A stretch of 64,000 nucleotides of DNA from Saprospiraceae bacterium (GTDB lineage: Bacteria; Bacteroidota; Bacteroidia; Chitinophagales; Saprospiraceae), in assembly GCA_016715465.1 (NCBI GenBank), contig JADKAA010000029.1, positions 744,001 through 808,000 of the forward strand, in the 5' to 3' direction. The notes below the pieces were generated by a model, which was not told the DNA's origin, ran no database searches, and was given only the letters and a program-made list of their open reading frames with translations. Shown piece by piece: positions 10,001-18,374 of this stretch (positions are counted from its first letter, which is position 1; each line of letters begins with the position of its first letter). Position numbers and translations under genes: made by a program.

Positions 10001-11605
10001 TCAAACACAGTTGAAGTAAAGGATCAGAAAAAACCTACGCCATATTGTTTGTCTGAAATCACCACCGTGATCATGGAAGAGGATGGTACCGTAGAAATAT
10101 GGGCATCAGACTTCAACGCAGGTAGTTACGACAACTGCTCACCTAATCCAAACCTGAAGTATTCATTCAGTACTTTGGTATCCAATGCTTCAAGACAATT
10201 CACTTGTGCTGATATGACGGCAAAAACCACCAGGTTTGAATTGAAGATATATGTGACCGATGATGCGGGCAATCAGGATTACTGTACCACCCACATCAAT
10301 GTTCAGGACAACAACAATACTTGTGGTTTTGGTTACCTGGATGACAACGATCCGGATACAACAGCAAGCAGGGTTTTTGTATCAGGTGTTATTAAAATGG
10401 AAACCGAAGAAGCGGTTGAAAATGTGGCCCTGATGCTGGAATCTGAACAACCAGAGTTTCCAAGATATCTGTACACCAATGAGCAGGGTGAATTTACTTT
10501 TGAAGACCTAACCATGGAGCAGGATTATACCATTACCCCTTCCAAGTCAGATGACTATCTGAATGGGGTATCAACCCTTGACCTTGTGTTGATTCAAAGG
10601 CATATTCTTGGTCTTAAGAAATTGGAAACACCTTATAAAATAATAGCTTGTGATGCCAACTCGGATGACAAGATTTCTGCAGCTGACCTTGTGGCATTGC
10701 GTAAACTCATCCTGGGTCTTACCGATAAACTGCCAAACTCAGAGAGTTGGAAGTTTGTTGATAAAGCACAGGTATTTCCGGATCCTACAAAACCATTCCC
10801 TTACCAGTCAAAAGCCGCTGTGTCTTCCATTGAACACAATGTAGGCAATACGGACTTTGTAGCCGTAAAAGTGGGTGACATCAACGGATCGTATCAAAGG
10901 TATGCCAATACCGAAGCAGAAAACAGGAATAGAATTGCCATACAATATACCGTGAATGGCATCAAAGCCGGTGAAGAAATAAGGGTGCCATTCGAAATCA
11001 ACGATGGAAGACAGATAGCAGGATTGCAAATGTCCATGATTTTTGATGACAACAAGCTGGAATTTGTGGGTGTTGAACCAGGTGTAGCAAATCTGTCGGA
11101 TGACGACATCTACCTCTCCGACAACAACATCCTCATAAGCTGGGCCGACAATCGTCAGCAGGCAGAAACATCATCGAAGCTATTTGCCCTTGTATTTAAG
11201 GCAAAGAAAGAAGTAACTGCCAGTGAATGGATCAACCTCAATGACAGAATCATTAAATCTGAAGTGTATTTTACAGAAGACAATGAAGTAGTGGCATCCG
11301 GTGTTGACCTGGAATTAAAAGGCAGGAACGCAGGTACCATTTATCCATTTGAGTTGTACCAAAATACACCGAATCCATTCAATCATAATACGACCATAGG
11401 ATTTACCATCCCGGAATCGGGTGAAGTCAGCTTTAAAGTATATGACTACAATGGGACGATATTCAAACAATTCAGGAAACACTTCGAAAAGGGCTTCAAC
11501 ACCATCGATCTCAATGTTTCGGAATTCAACAAAGCGGGCATTCTCTTTTACCAACTAGACTCAAAAACACATTCTGCTAACAAAAAAATGATAGTAATAA
11601 AATAA
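7011..11605 (+). pseudogene. Giant Cys-rich surface protein 1 (HYR-like modules, dockerin-like, cohesin-like, type A sorting domain), interrupted by one frameshift
   Basis: The two ORFs (to 8561, and from 8471) are one gene. The reading frame switches at a run of five G residues (8476-8480); one more G would give C-R-G-D-K-T-F-K-L-L-R-K-W, which matches the repeated LRxWxVIDWC block found elsewhere in this protein and in its tandem paralog. The joined product is about 1530 residues. It has a signal peptide ending near ITASSQ, then Cys-rich HYR/Ig-like modules in two long duplicated units (markers: DNCG, CCED, QDNLPP, IDWC). A dockerin-like segment follows (NGVSTLDLVLIQRHILGL then a DANSDDKISAADL calcium loop, about nt 10560-10720), then a cohesin-like beta domain (about 10930-11330) and a type A sorting domain (TPNPFNHNTTIGFTIPESG, from about 11350). 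It is probably secreted and cell-surface anchored. The break is probably a sequencing error. Confidence 0.85.
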
Positions 11606-11627
11606 ACGGTTTTTTAGGATATGATGG

Positions 11628-11653
11628 GTATATGCCTGGCAACGGGCATATAC
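11628..11653 (+). other. Stem-loop after surface protein 1
   Basis: A 9-bp stem (11628-11636 with 11645-11653) with an 8-base loop lies 23 bases after the stop codon. No T-run follows, so it is a weak candidate for a terminator or a transcript-end stabiliser between the two paralogs. Confidence 0.35.
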
Positions 11654-11719
11654 TCACAACCTCCTGAATTCCTTTGTCCATATCTACATTAAATAAAAAA
11701 CCGATTTAAATCTAAAAAG

Positions 11720-14700
11720 ATGAACAAATCCATACTTCTTCAAAAATTCAAGGGAACCATCCTTATGAATTGCTTGAGAACCACACTGACCCTGATCCTT
11801 CTGGTCTCTGTACTTCCCCTTACCAGGGCACAACAGATTCCGGATTGTAATACGATCATGGCCTGCAACGACCTGGTTCAGATTTCCCTGGGTACAAACT
11901 GTACTGAAATTGTTGTCGCGGACATGATCCTGGAAGATCAGGCTTATCCCAACAACATGTACACCGTATTGGTTACAAATGCCAACGGCTCACCTGTGAC
12001 CAGCAACGTGCTTACCAAGTTTCACATTGGGAAGACTTTGACCGTATCGGTGAAGCTCGACAATTGCGACTTATCCTGTTGGGGTAACATCACGGTCGAA
12101 GATAAACTTCCACCGGTCATATCAAATTGCCCGAGTGCAACTTTGTTGTGTGGACAGTCAACGGCGCCGGGTAATTCTGTGCCAAGGCCAACTGCAGTGG
12201 ATGCTTGTTCAACGGTTACCTTAACGTCTATAGATCAGGAAGTCGTTTCACAATGTAGTGCCCAGTTCGTAAAAGTAATTACCAGAACCTGGACTGCTAC
12301 CGATGCATATGGCAATAAATCCACTTGTGCCCAAACGATAAACATCGTTCGACCAACCATCGAGGATGTGAACTTTCCGCCCAATTATGATGACATCGAC
12401 AAGCCGGTTTTTGAATGTACGGCTAACATCAAGTTATTGCCAAGTGGCGCTCCACATCCGGATGTAACCGGATATCCCGGAGGTACCGACTGTCCCAATA
12501 TAATGTATTTTTACAATGACGTCATCTTTAACATTTGCGGAGCTTCCAGAAAAGTGTTGAGGCAGTGGACCGTAATTGACTGGTGCACCGGCAGGGATAC
12601 CGTAGGTGCCCAGGTAATTAAAATCCTGGACACACAGCCTCCTGTGTGTGTATCTCCTCCTGACTTTAAATTTGACATATCCACCGACGAAGGTAAATGC
12701 ACTGGAACCTTTGTGGTACCTGCCCCAAATGTAGTGTTTGAATGCAGCGCTTGGGATTACGTGGTTGGATATAAACTGAGGGATTTAAATGGTCAGCCTT
12801 TTGTAAATCCCATTTATGACAATGTCGTAAAAACTACAAGGCCGGATGGCACCTATTTTTACACCATCACCGGACTACCCGCAGACACTTCATGGATAGT
12901 ATATACCATTACAGACAAATGCGACCACACTACCCAGTGTTTTACAGAAGTCATAGTAAAAGACAAAGAAGCCCCTACCCCGGTATGCGAAGGATTTACC
13001 GTGGTATCCCTGGAGGATGCCGGTTGGGCAGATGTATATGCTACCTCCATGGATGATGGAAGTTCTGACAACTGCGGTGTTGCAAAATTTGAAATTCGCA
13101 GGTTGACCAATAATTGCGGAAGGCCGGAAGATCTCCTGTTCAGGGATAAAGTAAATTTCTGTTGCGAAGACGTGAGCAGTGATCCGCTGGTGTATCATAA
13201 GGTAGTACTCAGGGTTTACGACAATGGAGGCAACTATGCAGATTGTGTAGCCAATGTGAAAGTTCAGGACAAAAAACCGCCAAGATTGGATTTTGTACCC
13301 CCTGCAATCACCATCGATTGCGATGTGGACTATAAGAATTTGGCAAATACCGGAGGTACAGCCACAGCAAATGACAACTGTACCGTCACCATTACCTTTA
13401 CAGACAGTGGTACCTTAAAATGTGGACTGGGTACCATTACCAGGACATGGAGGGCAACGGACCGACAAGGATTGGTAGATTCAAAAACACAAATCATTAC
13501 CATTAAGGATTCAAAACCATTTTCCATCAATGACATTATATGGCCCACTGACCTGGTGATCAACGGTTGCGACAAAGCAGATGCCAATCCTGACCTGCTA
13601 CAAAGCAAGCCAGTGTACACCAATTCAAACTGTGCAGACATAGCGATCTCCTACAATGACGAATCTTTTAGCGTTCCCGGAGCATGTCTTAAAATATTGA
13701 GAACCTGGAGAGTAATCGACTGGTGTAATGCAAATCCACAAAATCCGCAGTACATCATTCATGTACAGAAAATCACCCTGCAGAATTCTGAAATACCTGT
13801 CTTTATATCAGGATGCAGCAACAGGACCATCAATTCAATAAACAGCGATTGTGAAGAATATGTAGAACATTCTGTCACCGCTACAGACGACTGTACAGTA
13901 CCTGCTTTACTTAGGTATAGCTGGGCATACGACGAAGACAACAATGGAACCATTGATCAGACCGGTACCGGATCATTCTATGGCAGGGTATATCCATCCG
14001 GAAAACACAAGATGACATTTACGGTAAAAGACCTTTGTGAAAATGCGACGAGCTGTTCTTACATCTTTACAGTTAAAGACAATAAGGCCCCTACCCCGAT
14101 CTGCCTTGGAGAACTTGTTTGGGTATTGGATGAAAATGGTAAAGCGGAAGTTTGGGCCAGTGATTTTGACCTGAAATCTGAAGATCTTTGTGACGGAGAT
14201 GACCTGAAGTTTTATTTCAATGCGAACGGTACACAAGCAGCCAGGACATTTACCTGTGCAGATGTGCCAAACGGGGTATCAGCCACCATTCCATTAAAGA
14301 TGTATGTTTTTGACACTGATGGAAATTCCGAATATTGCGATGTGAAACTCATCCTTCAGGATTCACCACTGAAAAATGCGTGTCCAAATACAGGAAACCT
14401 CACTGCAAATATTTCCGGAAAGGTCATCAATAAAACTGCCGACGGTTTTGAAAACATAGCCGTTGACCTGAAGAACATGAACAATGCTTCTCTAATGCAC
14501 AGCACCACAGAAGCCGAAGGTAAGTTTGGATTTAACGAAGTACCTTTCTTCAATGGTTATGTACTCAATCCTGCTAAAAATGATGACATCCTCAATGGCG
14601 TCTCTACCCTTGACCTGGTATTGATTCAACGACACGTATTGGGCATCAAGTTATTGGATAATCCATACGACATCATCGCAGCCGATGTAAACAAAGACAA

Positions 14701-15631
14701 AAAAATATCTGCAAGCGACCTGGTGTCACTCAGAAAAGTGATCCTGGGTGTGGATATGCAATTCGCAAACAACGATGCATGGAGGTTTGTACCTTCAAAT
14801 TTCTCTTTTGCGGATCCAAAATATCCACATGATTTTCCAGTGGGCATTGAAGTAAACGAACTGATCAATGACATTGAAAATCTGGATTTCACCGCTGTGA
14901 AAACTGGGGATGTCAACAATTCTGCCAGCTATAGTCTGCGCAGTGCCGACGCGGAATCGAGGACAGCTCCTGCCATGCTTATAGCGACCGGAAATGTTTA
15001 CCATGCCAAAGAAGCGGTTGAAGTAGAAATCCGGTCCGGAGAAGATCTGTCTGTTTCTGGCATACAATTTGCTCTAAATTTTGACGAAAGCAAATTGGTA
15101 TTCAAAGGAATCCAATCCGGTTTGATGAAATTGAATGAGGAAAACTACAACTTTTCAAATGGTGTACTGAAGATAAGTACTGATTCCAAAGAAAGTTTGG
15201 AAGCAATTCAAGGTGATGTTTTATTTACACTTCTGTTTGAAAGTAAAAAAGACGGAGACCTTTCTTCCCTCGTTTTATCGGACGAACTTTCCGATGAATT
15301 GTATGACGAATCATTGAATGTCAGGTCTTTGAAAATAGAAGCAGGTGAAGTGGATGCCCTTATGCAAACAAACGATCTGCTGAGGAATCATCCGAATCCA
15401 TTCACAGAGAGCACTACCATTCAGTACAAGTCAACTGATGCGGGCACGGCGACTCTATGGATCGCAGATGCAACCGGGAAGACCGTCATGACTCAGACCA
15501 ATGAATTTAATGCAGGATCCAACAAAGTAGTGATCTCGCGCAATGACCTGGGTGGCCGACCAGGAGTTTATTTCTACCAGATTGAACTCAACGGCACCCT
15601 GAAGTCAGGCAAACTAATCCTTGCCAAATAA
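11720..15631 (+). CDS. Giant Cys-rich surface protein 2 (HYR-like modules, dockerin-like, cohesin-like, type A sorting domain)
   Basis: A 1303-residue intact paralog of the preceding gene, sharing its whole architecture. A signal peptide (hydrophobic stretch LTLILLVSVLPLTRAQ after an N-terminal extension; an inner ATG at 11765 is a possible alternative start) is followed by a block with ACNDLVQISLG and MILEDQAYP, which matches ACNNLVHVSMN and MILEDMILP in protein 1. Two duplicated Cys-rich units carry LRQWTVIDWC and LRTWRVIDWC. The dockerin-like segment is NGVSTLDLVLIQRHVLGI with a calcium-type loop DVNKDKKISASDL (about nt 14590-14750). A cohesin-like region spans about nt 15000-15330, and the type A sorting domain starts near NHPNPFTESTTIQYKS. 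It is likely a secreted surface adhesin or matrix protein; no catalytic motif is visible. A strong terminator follows. Confidence 0.88.
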   Translation: MNKSILLQKFKGTILMNCLRTTLTLILLVSVLPLTRAQQIPDCNTIMACNDLVQISLGTNCTEIVVADMILEDQAYPNNMYTVLVTNANGSPVTSNVLTKFHIGKTLTVSVKLDNCDLSCWGNITVEDKLPPVISNCPSATLLCGQSTAPGNSVPRPTAVDACSTVTLTSIDQEVVSQCSAQFVKVITRTWTATDAYGNKSTCAQTINIVRPTIEDVNFPPNYDDIDKPVFECTANIKLLPSGAPHPDVTGYPGGTDCPNIMYFYNDVIFNICGASRKVLRQWTVIDWCTGRDTVGAQVIKILDTQPPVCVSPPDFKFDISTDEGKCTGTFVVPAPNVVFECSAWDYVVGYKLRDLNGQPFVNPIYDNVVKTTRPDGTYFYTITGLPADTSWIVYTITDKCDHTTQCFTEVIVKDKEAPTPVCEGFTVVSLEDAGWADVYATSMDDGSSDNCGVAKFEIRRLTNNCGRPEDLLFRDKVNFCCEDVSSDPLVYHKVVLRVYDNGGNYADCVANVKVQDKKPPRLDFVPPAITIDCDVDYKNLANTGGTATANDNCTVTITFTDSGTLKCGLGTITRTWRATDRQGLVDSKTQIITIKDSKPFSINDIIWPTDLVINGCDKADANPDLLQSKPVYTNSNCADIAISYNDESFSVPGACLKILRTWRVIDWCNANPQNPQYIIHVQKITLQNSEIPVFISGCSNRTINSINSDCEEYVEHSVTATDDCTVPALLRYSWAYDEDNNGTIDQTGTGSFYGRVYPSGKHKMTFTVKDLCENATSCSYIFTVKDNKAPTPICLGELVWVLDENGKAEVWASDFDLKSEDLCDGDDLKFYFNANGTQAARTFTCADVPNGVSATIPLKMYVFDTDGNSEYCDVKLILQDSPLKNACPNTGNLTANISGKVINKTADGFENIAVDLKNMNNASLMHSTTEAEGKFGFNEVPFFNGYVLNPAKNDDILNGVSTLDLVLIQRHVLGIKLLDNPYDIIAADVNKDKKISASDLVSLRKVILGVDMQFANNDAWRFVPSNFSFADPKYPHDFPVGIEVNELINDIENLDFTAVKTGDVNNSASYSLRSADAESRTAPAMLIATGNVYHAKEAVEVEIRSGEDLSVSGIQFALNFDESKLVFKGIQSGLMKLNEENYNFSNGVLKISTDSKESLEAIQGDVLFTLLFESKKDGDLSSLVLSDELSDELYDESLNVRSLKIEAGEVDALMQTNDLLRNHPNPFTESTTIQYKSTDAGTATLWIADATGKTVMTQTNEFNAGSNKVVISRNDLGGRPGVYFYQIELNGTLKSGKLILAK

Positions 15632-15682
15632 TACGGTAAAAATGTACTTTTTACAATAGACCTAATTAATTAAACAAGAAAA

Positions 15683-15710
15683 GCCGACTCTAAAGAGAGC
15701 CGGCTTTTTT
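15683..15710 (+). terminator. Rho-independent terminator after the surface-protein pair
   Basis: A 9-bp stem with one A-C mismatch (15683-15691 with 15696-15704), a 4-base loop and six T residues (15705-15710). It is 51 bases after the stop of surface protein 2. Confidence 0.9.
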
Positions 15711-15837
15711 ATTTTAGCAAAAAATTGGATCATAACACTACAATTTTCTTTACCCATTGCTTATTTTGGTATAAGTCTTTTCCTTAAAAAGCAAAGATGT
15801 ATAAGCAAAAGGATTACACATTTAATGAAAACAACGT

Positions 15838-17829
15838 ATGAAACGCAAAGCACCACTTACTTTGATATTCAGCATACTTAGTCTGCTGTTTGCAACCGCC
15901 CAGCAAAACCGATGGCAAATAAACCCATTAGGCGGCATCACATGGCAGGTAGGTAAACAGGATACGCATAAAGACCATATTGAGATGAGCGGGAAGTATA
16001 TTTCTGCTGTGGTGCGCTATGGAGTAAATACCGATCGTTCGTTTTATATCAGCCGCGATATTGTGTGGCCTATGCTGCGAACAATTCCCAATAATACACA
16101 TGGAAGCCTTACCCGGTCTTTCGATGTTGATCCTGTCAACCTGGTTTTTATCAATAGGCGTTCAGTTGGCAAGGAAATAGTTAACGAAATGCAACTGGAC
16201 GGAAAACTTACCGTCATAAGCACACTGAACGACATATGCAAACTGGAACGTATCATTTTCCCGTCTGCCGACCAGCCTTTGTTTTTTGAAAAATATAGTA
16301 TTACCAATATTACGGATAGAGTCGTGTCGCTTGAGATTCCTGAAATCAATACACTTACGGTTACCAGTCCTGCAGAAGGAGTTGAAGGAAGTTATCTCCT
16401 GAAAGTACATTCATACAATTCCGGCGCTTTTCTTCTCCAGCCGAGTGAATCGGTTACATTTTCCATAAGTTTTTCCGGAATGAGAAATACTGAAGATACA
16501 ATAAGTGTCAGTATCGAAAGTGAAATGAAAAAAAGGAATGACTTTCTTGGATTCCTCAACAACAACCTGGTTTTAGAAACTCCTGACGAAACACTAAATA
16601 AAGCCTTTGCCTTCGCAAAAATCCGTGCTTCCGAAAGCATTTACCAAACCTGTGGCGGCCCCATGCACGGACCAGGTGGCTTAAGTTATTATGCAGCCAT
16701 CTGGGCCAACGACCAGGCCGAATACATCAATCCGTTCTTTCCCTATCTGGGATATGAGTATGGGATTGAATCGGCACTGAATGCCTACCGCCATTTTGCC
16801 AGGTTCATGAACCCAGCGTACTTACCCATACCCAGTTCCATAGTTGCGGAAGGCAAAGATATATGGAACGGTGCCGGCGACCGCGGCGATGCTGCCATGA
16901 TTGCCTACGGAGCTGCAAGGTTTTCACTTTCTCAGGGCGATCGCAAAATTGCGGAAGAACTCTGGCCGCTGATAGCATGGTGCCTCGAATTTAACAAGCG
17001 GAAAATTAATTCCCATGGTGTTGTAAACTCCGATTCGGACGAACTGGAGGGAAGGTTTCCTTCGGGAGACGCTAATTTATGCACTTCTTCGCTGTATTAC
17101 GATGCCTTAAATTCAGCTTCTTACCTGGGCGACGCACTCGGAAAAGATAAAAAACAGCTTTCGGCTTACCGTAAGCAGGCAGTTACACTTAGGGAAAATA
17201 TTGAAAAATATTTTGGCGCAAAGGTAATGGGCTTCGACACCTACCGCTACTACGAAGGCAACGATAAACTGCGTGCCTGGATTTGCATTCCTCTCACGGT
17301 GAATATCTTCGACCGTAAAGAGGGCACCATTGATGCACTATTTTCACCTGAACTCTGGACCGAAGACGGACTGGCGTCACAATCGGGCGATAAAACATTC
17401 TGGGACCGCTCTACGCTTTATGCGCTGCGGGGCGTATTTGCAGCCGGCGATACCAAACGTGGACTCCAATATTTACAATACTATTCGAACCGCAGGCTTC
17501 TGGGCGAGCATGTCCCCTACCCCGTTGAAGCGTATCCCGAAGGTGGGCAGCGCCATCTTTCGGCAGAAAGCGGCTTGTATTGCCGTATTTACACCGAGGG
17601 ACTTTTCGGCATCCGGCCCACAGGTTTAAACAGTTTTACCGTTACACCCCGATTGCCGGATGGATGGGATTTTATGAGCATTAAGAATGAGCATGGCTTC
17701 GGGAAACTATACAACATTGATGTAAAGCGCGAATCGGGCCAGATGCGGTTAACAATAACAGCCGGCGGGATTACGGTAATTGACAGATTGATCACAGTTG
17801 CTTCAACACAAATTATTAAATTTCCTTAA
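15838..17829 (+). CDS. Secreted six-hairpin glycosidase-like protein
   Basis: A 663-residue protein with a signal peptide (ILSLLFATAQQ). An N-terminal beta-sandwich domain (about 20-230) is followed by a helical (alpha/alpha)6 barrel. Recognisable stretches in the barrel include WANDQAEY, the acidic GAGDRGDAAM and DSDELEGRFPSGD, and RSTLYALRGVFAAGD; a small C-terminal beta domain ends the protein. This layout is that of the six-hairpin glycosidase superfamily (GH65/78/95/116-like). I cannot assign the exact family or substrate; the acidic residues near DSDE and GDRGD are candidates for the catalytic acids. Directly downstream is the relic of a GH29 fucosidase gene, so this may be what is left of a polysaccharide-use locus. 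No SusC/SusD pair or sorting domain is present, so the product is probably periplasmic or lipid-free secreted. Confidence 0.75.
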   Translation: MKRKAPLTLIFSILSLLFATAQQNRWQINPLGGITWQVGKQDTHKDHIEMSGKYISAVVRYGVNTDRSFYISRDIVWPMLRTIPNNTHGSLTRSFDVDPVNLVFINRRSVGKEIVNEMQLDGKLTVISTLNDICKLERIIFPSADQPLFFEKYSITNITDRVVSLEIPEINTLTVTSPAEGVEGSYLLKVHSYNSGAFLLQPSESVTFSISFSGMRNTEDTISVSIESEMKKRNDFLGFLNNNLVLETPDETLNKAFAFAKIRASESIYQTCGGPMHGPGGLSYYAAIWANDQAEYINPFFPYLGYEYGIESALNAYRHFARFMNPAYLPIPSSIVAEGKDIWNGAGDRGDAAMIAYGAARFSLSQGDRKIAEELWPLIAWCLEFNKRKINSHGVVNSDSDELEGRFPSGDANLCTSSLYYDALNSASYLGDALGKDKKQLSAYRKQAVTLRENIEKYFGAKVMGFDTYRYYEGNDKLRAWICIPLTVNIFDRKEGTIDALFSPELWTEDGLASQSGDKTFWDRSTLYALRGVFAAGDTKRGLQYLQYYSNRRLLGEHVPYPVEAYPEGGQRHLSAESGLYCRIYTEGLFGIRPTGLNSFTVTPRLPDGWDFMSIKNEHGFGKLYNIDVKRESGQMRLTITAGGITVIDRLITVASTQIIKFP

Positions 17830-17879
17830 GCTCGGGAAGCAGTTACAAAAGATATCTACAACCTTAAATTAGACCAACC

Positions 17880-18250
17880 ATGAACAAAAAATTATGCCGG
17901 CTGAGGTTAGTCTGCATGATTTTGCTAACCATACCCTTTTTTTACAGAAAAAAACCAGTCCAGGTTTCAAAGCACAGCACACAAACAGGTAAGGAAGGAA
18001 TTTAAGTCCAAGCTTTGATATGCTTATCCATTGGGGGTCTTATAATCCTTCGCGGGACAGAAATGGGCTGGTCGCATGGTTTCGTGGTTCCGACAGCCGT
18101 ATATGATCATCTATCCTCTGCTATATCTTACCGATGAATGGCTAAAAAAGGTCAGAGATATCGGTTTGATATACTATTGTCATCACTTCCAAGCATTACG
18201 AATGAACTGCCAGGACTAGCACGGACCGTGCAAAACCATTAAATTTGTGT
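17880..18250 (+). pseudogene. Decayed GH29 alpha-L-fucosidase remnant
   Basis: The gap between the glycosidase and the helicase contains pieces of one secreted gene in several frames. A start at 17880 opens a signal peptide (MNKKLCRLRLVCMILLTIPF) that runs into a stop near 18003. From 18014, another frame encodes FDMLIHWGSYN, matching the GH29 signature F-G-x-F-I-H-W-G-x-Y. From 18130 a third frame encodes TDEWLKKVRDIG, and from 18170 the earlier frame encodes YTIVITSKHYE followed by a stop. These match the GH29 block (D-E-W-V-x-x-A-K-D-A-G ... K-Y-I-V-I-T-x-K-H-H-D-G-F). The order is right, the spacing is shortened, and stops and frameshifts are multiple, so this is a genuine relic rather than a sequencing slip. 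The catalytic nucleophile region is gone. Confidence 0.8.
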
Positions 18251-18374
18251 TAATGGTGTGCAGGCAGCAAAAGATGATGTTAAATTTGGGTGATTATTAT
18301 GCTTTTCCAATAGTGGGAAGGCTTAATTTCAATTACCCCTGGCAAAAAATATTCACCCAAACCACCCGTCAGCT

